A stretch of DNA of 64,000 bases from NCBI GenBank assembly GCA_020002185.1, contig CM034534.1, positions 10,183,492 to 10,247,491 on the forward strand, read 5' to 3'. A program made the position numbers and the translations under genes. How positions within the stretch are numbered: the stretch's first letter is position 1; each line of letters opens with the position of its first letter. This stretch comes from Paraescarpia echinospica. Lineage: Eukaryota > Annelida > Polychaeta > Sabellida > Siboglinidae. The notes below the pieces were generated by a model. The model saw nothing but the letters and a program-made list of their open reading frames with translations, did no database searches and was not told the DNA's origin. This document shows, in pieces, positions 33,575 through 44,298 of the stretch.

Positions 33575-36073
33575 AGACCATTCTAGAAATATTTCTTTAA
33601 TTTTGTTTTGTTTTATAAATAGCTGTTCACTGGCTGGTATTGCTGCAGGTTTTGTAGTTCAGCAAATTGCAAGTGAAGTTCTGATTAATAAAATGTTGCT
33701 GTGCAATATACAATGACACTGGTAGCATATCTTAAAATGAGCAATTTATAATATTGGTCTCGTACTAAAATACATTCAACAGCTGTGAAGGTAATTTTCA
33801 GATAATCTGCCTTTGAGACTGTTATAAATACTGGTTAGAATCAGCTATCACAAGCATGCACTCAAACAGTAAACATTGCCTAGTATACATGGTGAGCATC
33901 TAGAGGACAATGACCAACATTGGTACAAGTGTGTCTACTTAGTGAACATTGTTTAAAGTAACATTACAAATTGCATGCAGAGATAACATCAACAGCTGTG
34001 ACATAGGTACCAGTATTACTGTGATGAACCAGCGCAGCTGCTGTTTTTTCTTGTTTCGATAAATTGGAAGTAGGCTAAATTATTCAAATATAACATGCAT
34101 AAACTCCCACATAAAACATGTTTTATGAGGGTTCTATTAGAATAAAACCTAAGATAACTGTTTCAATCTATCCAATGGATAATTAAAAACAACATTTATA
34201 TGATATAACTGAGCGCAGGCTGAATATGAGACTGCACTGTAGGCCAGAAATCTTCAGGACAAGAGTAGACATAGTCCCCCCCCTCATACACAAAAAGCGA
34301 TCCCAACGTGATCATGTAACATAACACGTTCTGACACATGATACAACAGACAAGACCAATCCAATGGTGTCAGTGATCTGTGATTGTCTCTTACAAGTCG
34401 TTTGTCCTATATGGACTATTGTCACTCACATACAATGCGCACTATCCAATACCTTCGTGCCGTCACTACTTTGTAACCACACGTGTGCGATTACTACTGA
34501 GCTAATTTTTTGACATTGTGATACAGTTATCATGTGCAAGTGAATTTTTTTTTTAAAGTGCAGATAACCGTTCAATTAAGAGTCTAGATACCCAAATTTA
34601 TGCAGTTTTGCAAGGCCCCTTAATAATATCGAATGTACTCTATAGAATTTTGGTGTGAAAGATGTATTTTATTCAGCTTCTAGACCCCCAAATTTAGGCA
34701 GTTTTGCTGTACCCCACTGACTGTCAATGACAGCCGACCCCCAACTCTATAGAAAAGTACAAACAAAATGCTCCTGGAGACTATGGGAAATTATATGAAA
34801 ATATGCCAACCACAAGATATTTACTACAATTAACAGAAACACACACCAGCACTGGCACTGGGGTCTGGGAGTCAATGTTACTACTGTTCATGACATAACC
34901 CAGTCAGTTTGGCTTGAACCTTTGGTCCAGGTCAGCGGGAATTGTAGCACAGTTGACCAGGACAATTTCTTGTGGTCCACAAACACAGTGTGGCCACTGG
35001 CTACTTCTCAGTTCCCACAGTAACACTTGAACCTTATCACCATGCTGTCACGGCAAACACACCTGTAGTGTCACAAGTCAATGGTCTCGTTATCAGTGCG
35101 TCTACCTGGGAGCCACATTGGTCAGAGTCAACAGTCTACCTGTAATCTGTAATCAGCAGGTCTGCCCCCACAATGCCCGTCTAGCATATTTCTTTCTGTC
35201 TGCGGCCACAGTCTTGAAATAGTTTGTCAGTCCGTCGTTTTATTTATAACTTCTGTTGCTGTTTTATTTCAGGACAGAGGATTTGAAATGGTATGCACAG
35301 ACAGAGGGGCACACAAACTAATGAATGAACATTTGAATGAACGTATGAATGGACAGACAGATTAAACAAATGAATGAACGAATGGACAGATGGACGGACA
35401 TATACCCATCTTTAAAACACTGGCCTGGCCCACAGCTATGGTAAAACTTACAGCTATTTGAATACAAGGCAATTACGCAAGAACATTGAGTCACTACAGA
35501 CGATAACTTGCGATCATCTTTAAATTACATAAACATAAAATCGTGGGAAAACAACCCCCTTGCTCTATACAATGTGTACACGTCAGATCTAACTCCCTTC
35601 GCCCTTACATAGTATGCCTACTTTGCATCATCATTGGTCGGCCAGGGCCAGAGCATAGATAAGCAATTTCCATATGGGTTGGAAGGTATGTCTCTTCAAT
35701 ATCAAGGTTTTCGAACATCAGCTTGGTGTATGTTTTCTTCTGTTTCCCTGTGTTTTTCTTGCCATGAATGGCTGTTCATATGAGATGAATACTGAAGTTT
35801 TGTTTTGCATACCGTACACAGTTACACAGCCCCCCCCGCATATTATGCAATCACTCTTACCCCCTCTCCCCCTTACTTACATAATTTGTCGATGGTCCCT
35901 TACAAAGTACTTGTTCAAGGAAAAACCACAAAACAAAACACATTCCCAGGTCATCGCTTCACTGACAACTACAAATAAACCATCACTGTGGACAGTGAAG
36001 CGAACTGATTTGAAGAGGCCCGTTGCCATGACAACTAACCACACACCTGGTGGTGACGCAAGGTGAGACTTAC
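33575..36073. other. Remainder of the intron between exons 3 and 2
   Basis: Contains a diverged duplication at 34571-34760 (GACCCCCAAATTTAGGCAGT recurs about 110 bp apart) and a decayed AATGAATGAACG/GGACAGA simple repeat at 35320-35400. Otherwise nothing recognised. Confidence 0.45.
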
Positions 36074-36325
36074 CTCGACTGAGGATGCTGGTCTGACTGA
36101 GCTTTGACGAGGGCAGTATGAGCTCACTGATCTGTTGTAGGGCGAACAGACTGGCGGGGTGTGATCCGGATCGCAACGTTTCCGTGACGATCTGCTCGAG
36201 CTCGTCACGGAATGCCTTCGTTTTCATGATGAGCGAGACTCGCTTGCGCTCTTCCATCAGTCGTACATCCTCCTTCACCTCCGCGGGTCGCCGCAGTTGG
36301 CGCACATACTCGGGGTCTTCTGGGT
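36074..36325 (-). CDS. ADD1/hts: Adducin exon 2 (N-terminal head region)
   Basis: 252 nt, two leading and one trailing split-codon bases. The acceptor follows a run of T and the donor is GTAAGT. It encodes residues about 22-104: PEDPEYVRQLRRPAEVKEDV, then MEERKRVSLIMKTKAFRDEL and ALQQISEL, the charged helical stretch in front of the adducin head. The family has the same order (MEQKKRVSMIL... LALQQIADF in human alpha-adducin). CpG content is clearly higher than in the flanking intron, as for most exons of this gene. Confidence 0.95.
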
Positions 36326-38217
36326 CTTAAAACGAAAAAAACACAACATTGACAACCTCTTTACTACAACCACCCTACCCCCTACACATAACAATCTGTT
36401 GTATACTACTTCATAAAGGAATCTCTCATTAAACAGAATATGTTGTTAAATTAAAGGAACTTTTCAAAATGCAAAAAGCTACATTGCTGTATAACCAAGG
36501 ACATAATTTCTGTGACACACCAGCGAAAATGTCCCACACCCAACATCCTGTTGATAGACTTCAGTATACAAGATCACTATTAAGGGGTGAAATCAATTTT
36601 GAAGAGGAAACCCGGGCTTATGGGTTCATATTAATGTTAGTGAAATGGTCCCCAGGGCTCATGAATACATATTTATATTTAAATTGAACTGAAATTTGTG
36701 TATTTGAAATATTTAAATGCAATACATTATGACGCCAAAATGTACTTAACCCTTAATCTGCTTCACGCACTATTTGAGATTCTCCCCTACTTATTTTTAT
36801 TCCGTATTGCCATGTGAAAATGCGGTGGTTTACAATGGTGGCGCCACCACCCAGTGTCAGGATAATTGAGACTCGTTGTTCCAATAACAGCCTTTCAGCG
36901 TTGACGTGGACCAAGACTGAGAGAACCAGCAAAATGTCACAGGACACATGCTGTGAAATGGGTGTTCAATTCGATACCCATCCAAGTGCGTCCTCTGCCG
37001 CGTAATTTTTCAATGGAATTGCACCAACAGCTACAGGATTAACTTGAAAGGTGAAGCCCATGCAATTTTTCAGACTTTTACGTAGTATTCCTAATAAACA
37101 ATGGTCTATTCTCTTCCAACCCAGTCTAGACAATCTCCATCCTCCATGCAGTGGGCATAAATTTCAAGAGAACACAAAACAGAATAACTGACTTATGGCA
37201 AATGTCCAGAAATAAATCTCCACCGGTTCAGTCAGATTTTATTTAAGGTGAAATCCCAGATGGGACAATAAATGGTCACGGACCGAGTTAGCGAGATGAC
37301 ATTGATCTGACCCATGTTTGGGTTAACATACCCTCGCCCTATAGGATATTCACAGGATAACGTGTCACAATAAAACCAACATAGTCACCATTGGTATCAG
37401 TGTCAACGATAATTAGGAGGTGATATGTAGGTTGAGGCAGACATTTCCCTCTGGGGCATGTAAAAGGCAAACTTGATGCTTCTATTGATTAAAATGTGGT
37501 GCGACTATTTGAGGACAAAACCACAGCTAGGGTGATTTGGTTACTGTTAGTAGCTTGACTGGAAGGAATATGGTGGATGGGCTTGTTGCAAAACGATCAA
37601 TATTTTTGTTGCAAACAATCAATATTTTGCCCCTCCTATGTGCACATTACCTGTTCCTTCCAACAGGGCTGTTTTCTACCTGTAGCTGTATGAGTTATTT
37701 ACTTCTTATTGTTAAATTACTTATTTACATAGGCATTATGTATAAATATAAAACCAAGAAGATTATATTATGTACATGTAGTCAAGTAAACTTTCTTTTT
37801 CTATCTATACCCTGTTGCCACCCCCCCCACTTACATTTTGTATTCCATTTCCTCCCTTTAAAATGAAACTACTACAGTACCCCACTAAGAAAATGCAGCA
37901 AACATGCAACAAAACCCTGATGTTTGCAAAATTCATCTGAACATTACCCGTAATGGTCTAGAATAATCTCCAACAAAGGCTACCATTTTGTGGTATATCA
38001 GGTGCTGCCACCTAGAGAGACTTAGAAATGGCCAGTCCCTGTACTCCAGTGACATTGTGTCACTCAACTACAAGGGAATTTTAGTCAGAGGGACCAGGGT
38101 CAGGGACAGAAGGACTAGGGGAAGGGCACACAGGGCCTGGGGGAAGGGAACAGACTCGGACAGAGGGACCAGGGCATGTAAAGAGACAGAGGAAGCACCT
38201 GACACTGTGGTACATAC
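36326..38217. other. Intron between exons 2 and 1
   Basis: AT-rich, no repeat unit or coding sign recognised except a purine-rich GGGACCAGGGACAGAGG tandem stretch at 38088-38180. Confidence 0.4.
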
Positions 38218-38302
38218 CTATACTGTCAATGTACTTGCCCCCATTACTGGGGCCATTGACCTGAGGCTCCGCCGACATCTTACAGTCCTGCTGCTCAACA
38301 CC
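38218..38302 (-). CDS. ADD1/hts: Adducin coding exon 1 (initiator ATG)
   Basis: The acceptor is a T-rich tract ending in TTTCAG just right of 38302 and the donor is GTATGT at 38217-38212. The ATG at 38278 has A at -3 and opens MSAEPQVNGPSNGGKYIDSI, residues 1-20; the last base (G) joins AC of exon 2 to make Asp. KYIDSID followed by PEDPEYVRQ matches the family's N-terminal pattern (vertebrate RYFDRVDENNPEYLRER), which identifies this short exon. Bases 38279-38302 are untranslated if this ATG is used, but the frame stays open upstream through GVEQQDCK, so an upstream in-frame ATG supplied by another exon is possible (see 44148-44298). Confidence 0.85.
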
Positions 38303-38329
38303 CTGAAACAACAACACTTATTTAAAACA

Positions 38330-38530
38330 CAGTGCAAACAATACACATTACACAGTGCAAACTACAACACATTACACACTGCAAACAACAATACACATTG
38401 TAAACTCAGTGCGAACAACAACATACATTGTAAACTCAGTACAAACTACAATACGTATCACAGAGCAAACAAAAATATACATTACACAGTGCAAACAACA
38501 ACACACATTACACAGCGCAACCAAGCAACA
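38330..38530. repeat. Degenerate repeat just 5' of adducin coding exon 1
   Basis: About seven imperfect units of roughly 28-30 bp based on ACAACACACATTACACAGTG CAAAC. It lies within 30 bp of the exon 1 acceptor, on the intron side. Confidence 0.7.
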
Positions 38531-38867
38531 ACATTCTACACAAGTACAATTAGGATAGTGGAAACTCTATACATTATTATCAGCCTGACTGCAGCTTATG
38601 ACACAACATCAGACAAGAACCATTCTAATATACAAATTCAGTTATCAATGGACGCTTATGCATCCAAGATGATGTGCCTTACGTGAGGTGGGCATGATTC
38701 GTCAGAAGGGGTTGGAAATAATGTAATTTTAACACTACAAACTCTGTATCTGATGAAAGGTAAATTCTCACATAGTGTGGTATAACTGGTATCCAACCAA
38801 CAGGACTGCTCAAAGCCGTTTTCACTTTCCTCCCTGATAGACATGGTCAATCAAACAATTTCTCAAC

Positions 38868-38985
38868 GTCTCTGGAAAGCATTCAGCCATGCTAAAATTA
38901 CTACATGAAGACAATTCATTCGCATATCCCCCACTGTCCATATAGAAAAGGTAATGTACTCATTTATACAGCTCTGTGAATGGAA
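38868..38985 (-). mobile_element. SINE copy 3 (body only)
   Basis: On the minus strand ACAGAGCTGTATAAATGAGT, GACAGTGGGGGAT, and AGCATGGCTGAATGCTTTCC match the body of the copy at 12895-13215 in order. The tRNA head is missing. Confidence 0.6.
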
Positions 38986-39612
38986 GTACCTATGCACTAC
39001 CGGAACTACTTTATAAGTTCAGCAGTTATTGTGCTCAAGGTTCCACTGCCAGTCAGACTTCCTAATCAAGGAAGAATAAAACACAGCTCTGCCAGGCCAT
39101 GTTGGCAGATGGCGATATCCTTAGATATGATAGATACACTGAAACATGGCGGAGAACCGTGCTGATAGCCGTGTGATTTACGAACTGGTACAGTGCAGTG
39201 TCACTGTCTAGTACATTTCTTGTCCTGAAAAGAGGTGCCACAGAAATGATGCAGTAGAACAGAAATCTGGATATGCATCAGGCCATTAGCTCTGCCTTGA
39301 ATCATGTAACAACAGCTCATTCCAAGCACATCGAGTTGTTAAATTATGGATTCTGTCTCGATCATGTGTCAACTCACTTTGAGCACATAAACTTAGACTA
39401 TTTATTCCACCACAAATTAATGTTCATTTTATATATATATATATGCCCACATGTGGCCAGAACTAGCTAGGTCAATGTTAATGCGCATCATAAACTACCC
39501 TCTGTGTGTAACAGCCATAAATGAGTAATACCACAGCTACTAACATCCATAAGGACTTGAAATATATTGTTCATGGCTCCAAGATTCAATTAGACAGCAA
39601 AAATTGCACTTA

Positions 39613-39756
39613 CTTTGCAGCAATTGTTGAAACATGCGACGTTTCGACCTGTCTACAGCGGGTCACATGATCTCAATGCTGGTCACATGATATCAGTGCG
39701 TGACCAAGATCTGCTGTAGACGGGTTGAAATGCATGTTTCAATAATTGCTCCAAAG
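39613..39756. repeat. Imperfect inverted repeat (foldback), arms about 55 bp
   Basis: Arm 39613-39666 (CTTTGCAGCAATTGTTGAAA ... CTGTCTACAGCGGGTCAC) pairs with 39701-39756 with a handful of mismatches. The loop has a direct repeat of GGTCACATGAT. Possibly a tiny foldback transposon. Confidence 0.8.
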
Positions 39757-41007
39757 TACCAGAGGTAAGTTTAATCCTTGCTGTCTAAGCATAAAAATTA
39801 GTGAAACAGTGCCCAAGTCATCTGACATAAGACACCACTAATGATAATGATTCTCACCCTCTGCCTCTCCCAGGCTCAAGAAGGCTGTGAGATTAGTCCG
39901 GGATGGTGCTGATCCTACCACAGACTGATAAGATCCTGCCTCAACCTGGCTGCATTCATTACTCAAGAGGCTGGTGGTCTTATGCTTGCAACTCCTCTGT
40001 ATCTTAATCACCTCTGGGTGCTTCCAAGCAAGACAACTGCACCTGGTAAGTAATTGGCTGTTCACACTGGGATGGACTAACTTAACTAGTACAGTACTGT
40101 GGAACAATGCTGAACTGTTCATAATAAAAATAACACTGCTTTGATCATCTTGCTGTTGTTTGCTTTTTGTTCAAGACAAGAACAGGGGGCACATTTCCAA
40201 CGATCACACACACCCTTTCAAAAAGGTCTACAGGCATGCTAAATTTGAATGGCCTCTGGATCCACCTATGGACTGTCGTTTTTGCATTAATAAACATGTC
40301 CAGAGTTTCTGCTGCGTGTTGTCCCGCTTAATTGACTTCCCACAATTCTTAGCGTTACTTGTGATTCCCCATGGAATCCACCACTTTGCTGTTTCATAGA
40401 CGAGTAATGTTTCACAAATTAAACCATTCTAAGAAGCAGAAATGTTAGAATATAGCCACATGTGAGTATTTAATTATTGTGGGAGTGTTACGTAACTGGT
40501 TAATGCTTACAGCTACGAGGGTGATGCGTGACAAATTCGCTACCCTAACGCCGTGTCGAACTGGAAGCCCCTAATAAAGCGAAATTGTCTTTCTTTCACT
40601 TGTATGATACATTGCTGATCGGTTTTTTTAATTTGGTTTATAACTTCACATTTTTTATATGAATAGTGATTCAGAAGGCCAAAATAGCGCTCCAACCAAC
40701 CTGCATTGTCTGACACAAACCAGAGCACTATTTGGGCATCAAATGTGACATGGAATGCAATAAATATTTTATAACATCACATGCCTGAAAATACGTTGAA
40801 TGGTGGAAAGAACACACTGAGGTTTAAAATACAGACAAAGATTTAGATTTATTTATAACATATTTGGTGACATTGTCGTGGCTTGGTTTCTACACTTATT
40901 TAACAAGATTCCCATCCAATGCTACATGCTCCAGATAGCATTTGGACGACTAAGAAACCTTTGGCATATCAAGAGTCCAACAATGTTCACCTACGTATAA
41001 CCCGCCC

Positions 41008-41962
41008 TAATGCTAGGCACACACCAACCGACTAAGGCCGACTTGAGTTGGCTGTCGGCGCAAAAAGCAGTTGGTGCTAAACGCCAATTAGTTCCGCCGA
41101 CTAGCGCCGACTTCTGCCCGCACACACCAGCCCGCACACACCAACCGACTCGATGGCTTGATCATATCCTCCAGCAAAGGAACGCATAGCGTCGAGCTAT
41201 GTTTTATATCACTACGCAGAACGTTATATTTAGCCATTTCAGTTAACACAGACTGTGTAATCAGTCGCACCCAACGAATTCTTCAAAAACGTTTCCCACA
41301 GCTAGCGCCGCTTTGCGGATTTTTAAGGCTTAATATATTATATGCACCCGGTAGCGGCGCCACCAGAAGTAGCGTTTTTCACAAGACAAAATGGCGATTC
41401 CTGTCGGAAGCGGGAAATAAAGTCAGGTGCAAATTAGGTCTATTTGTCGCGCCTGTTTTAAGAACAAGTGATAAAAAACGATGATGGTCAATGACAATAG
41501 GATAAAAAGTTATGTACCACTTTCTGAAACTTTGGTTACCCGCCAGCCCAGGTCAGTAAAATATTAAAATAAAAAATAAAACCTTGACCTTGTGGCCCGA
41601 AAACTAAAAAAAGACGCCGGGCTTAGCCTTATAATATGTCGAGGCCTATCACATGATCGCGCTATGATTTCTTATTGGCCAAGTTACCGCCGACCGTCGT
41701 GTTATGAAAAAAACCTGCACACACCAGCCGATTCGTCATCGGATATGCGCCGACTTGTCACCGGATACCTCCTTATCTAATGCCGACTACCGATTAACGC
41801 CGACCGCCGATTCAACATTTGAATCGGCGTTAGTCGGCGCTATAAGGCCGACCGTCGGCCTTAAATTTGGCACACACCAACCGACTGCCGTCGGCCGACG
41901 GTTTTTACACCGACTAGTCGGTTGGTGTGTGCCGAAAATCAGCTGGTGTGTGCCTAGCATTA
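41008..41962. mobile_element. 955-bp DNA-transposon-like element with TIRs
   Basis: The first 19 bases TAATGCTAGGCACACACCA are the exact inverse of the last 19. Subterminal regions on both sides carry further copies of CACACACCAACCGACT and many GTCGG/CCGAC motifs in both directions, so the ends can fold extensively. The interior (41160-41600) is unrelated sequence with no transposase motif, so the element is non-autonomous. Flanks do not show a clear target-site duplication. Confidence 0.85.
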
Positions 41963-44147
41963 TAAGATATCTATCAACTCTATTTTTTAACATATTCACA
42001 TCTACAAGAATTAACAGAATCAACTTGTTAGATCCATTCAAAGTATCTTATTTGTATAGTGATATATGATATGTAATTCATAAAGATTTGGTTATGCCTA
42101 GCGGAAAACAATGTTGCAATATTGTTATGTTAGAAATAACATATATATATATATTGATGTTCAAGGAAAACAAAAGGCATCTTTTTGAGTCTTAAAAGAA
42201 ATGGCAGACTGACAATGTGTCGTTTATCAACTCGGTGAATAGTGATGGGAATTCTGCTAGCAGTTATTTTTATGATGGACATGTTTCAATTACGATGAAC
42301 ATGGTTTAATTATAAAGCTTACCATAACATTTGTGAAACACTTAAATCTGATGTTAAATCTATATACATTGTATGTTAATTGGACACCAATTTATTTTTT
42401 AATGAACACAGAATAAAAAACAAAAAAGGGAACTGACATAAGTCAAATTGTCTATGATTTAATAGTCTTAAAGCACATCACAGTCGTGTTGCATCCCTAG
42501 TGGTCTGTGACTCTGCCACGTGCTGTCACTTGCCTAGAGCATGTTATGCGGTCCCTGCTATGGGAGTCATGGTCCTTGCTATACACTTAACAAAACGAAA
42601 ACCCTGCGTTTCAATCGATATGAGATGGAAGAGCGTATCCAAACTATGTCTGTGCAGTAATCATAGCATGGCTGAATACTCCCACATAAACTAAATTGCT
42701 GCTGGCATAAAGATGGTGTTATACTGGCTATAAGGACCGGATGTTGCACTACAAACTGAACCATATCTTACACTTAGTGCTACCGTGAGAGAACCACGGG
42801 AAGGTTATTTTATTCTTTGCTTTTAGGACTAGGAGGCCTTGTAATATAGCACTTGATGAACCATTGAACTTGACTTATTTGAGTGACGTTGATTGAACAA
42901 AGGGGAATTTTTTCAATCAAATCTGATTAAATATGATTGTGCACACACATATTTGAATTTTTCCGTAATATTTTTTAAGTTGGAACTGATAAGTGGGAAT
43001 TAAAACTGATTTTTTGCAAGGTGGAACTGAAATTAACAAAACAGAATTGACACGATTACTGCAGCAACTTTATACCAACAACTGTTTACAACAGAGTAGT
43101 TTCACCTAGTGAAGGAAGAAACTACTGATCCAAGTGGTGAGACAACATGCCACGCATGCACAGGTGCACACTGCAAAATAAAACACAATTCACACTGTCT
43201 GGCATTGCCTATTCATTGGAGTGAGTGAGGGCTTTTTATAGCTATACTGCTTGCAGGTACGGTCTCTCCCACAGCATACTACTTGGCAGGCAGGACAGCG
43301 CTGTCAGGTCTACAGCTTCACACCAGCAACAATGCGTCTACAACTAAACCACTTTATAGCATTGCACTGCTCCGTATTTTTGCAGGACAAAACAATAAAT
43401 TTAAATGAATCCCCCTAATTAAAATCTATTTGTCATCGTTTCGTTAAAACTGTATCATTGATGTGCATATCACTGATGGATTAAATATTCTTGTAATCTA
43501 TCATAGATATAGATCATAGATACCCGTTGAAGAGTATACTTCAGCTATCCTGTTATTTACTGTTTGTTTGACAGGCGCAGTGCTGTGCTGGCATGTTCAT
43601 AAGTGTTAATATTGCACCTTAGAAACCTTTTGTTCGTGCAGGCCTCAACATTAACACTGGCCCGCTGGTCTGGCACCTTTTTTGAAGTTGTTGGACCAGT
43701 TCGGGCCACTGGTTTCAATCCGATTAACCACCATCGTGTTTCCGGTAACTCAACCCTACCTAAAAAAAATAGGACAACCCTAAAGCCTTATCTTTTTATT
43801 TGATATTTAAATCAGTGTTCGTTTTGTTATAACTAATTAAATAATGGCAACTAAAACTCAGCCATGCGTATACAATGACATGTATGCAGGGGTTTACGGG
43901 ATGCAAGATCCTGTGTCCTATATATGCACAGAAACAGTACCCGGATGCATGCAAACTAATCGGAGCATCCCACGGGACGCATGCGCATCTATGACCGGAG
44001 CACCTATAGGGTCTGATTCGCGAACCAGAATACCATTTCAATGTGTGCACATGTCCGTTCAGGCTTCAGCGTTTGAGCGCAGTGGCTGTGTGTTTTAAGA
44101 CTTCCTAATTGATTAGAGCTGTAGCGATTAAAAACAAAGCGACTTAC

Positions 44148-44298
44148 AAACATTCTTTTGTATAACTAACCGTTCGTTATCACGAAACAAATGATGGACC
44201 GTACGGCGACAATGGTAATAACAGAGAGTGCAAGCACTCCGGTCCCGACTCCCATCCTGGGGCCGAACACGCCAGTCGCTCGTCCAGCAATCGACACA
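44148..44298 (-). CDS. Candidate upstream exon of adducin (5' UTR or N-terminal)
   Basis: A strong acceptor (TTTTTCCTGTTGTCAG) and full consensus donor GTAAGT bound 151 nt of CpG-richer sequence inside AT-rich DNA. Spliced to coding exon 1 it would end TAG TTATACAAAAGA ATG TTT, giving an in-frame ATG that adds MFGVEQQDCK in front of the MSAEPQ start. Another internal frame has a hydrophobic run and a GTTAGT donor option, so a separate gene is not excluded. Confidence 0.3.

Larger units (their letters stand above)
405..38302 (-). other. ADD1/hts: Adducin gene (whole coding transcription unit, about 19 exons)
   Basis: Adducin is a cytosolic membrane-skeleton protein that caps actin barbed ends and recruits spectrin to actin; vertebrate forms are regulated by PKC and calmodulin through a basic C-terminal tail. 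Eighteen exons were placed on the minus strand, each with AG acceptor, GT donor and matching phase, giving about 730 residues (about 764 if the candidate last exon is right). Human alpha-adducin is about 737 residues from memory. Recognisable blocks, in order: N-terminal PEYVRQLRRP and MEERKRVSLIMK; head DIRGVDS, GEKMLRCKLA, FLIVPYGMLYHEVTASSLVK, NLSINNAGFSLHAAIHAARP; neck GEMGFEALMRHLDNA and GFRTGHIY; tail KKQQKCDWLNS, NPKELNQKFRE, AGPQSKILEGVSWDEAQ, YASNPFDSMTEADVEQYKAE. Invertebrates usually have one adducin, so I do not assign an ADD1/2/3 paralogue. The family call is very secure; the 5' untranslated exons and last exon are not. Confidence 0.95.
38986..44147. other. Sequence 5' of coding exon 1, part 1
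   Basis: Outside the foldback at 39613-39756 and the TIR element at 41008-41962 I recognise nothing. Short (AT)n runs at 39431-39443 and 42140-42154. Confidence 0.4.

Noticed and set aside
37988..38686. 232-codon plus-strand ORF
   Set aside because: It overlaps adducin exon 1 in antisense and a degenerate repeat (N/T/H-rich); no domain.
39858..40122. 94-codon minus frame ending at a GTGAGA donor, considered as the adducin N-terminal exon
   Set aside because: Its phase at the donor would fit exon 2, but the KYIDSI exon at 38218-38302 matches the family and fits better; joined to that exon, this one would be out of frame.
43796..44098. Overlapping 84-codon ORFs on both strands at 43.8-44.1 kb
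   Set aside because: No domain, biased Cys/His/Met content typical of random antisense pairs, no splice borders.
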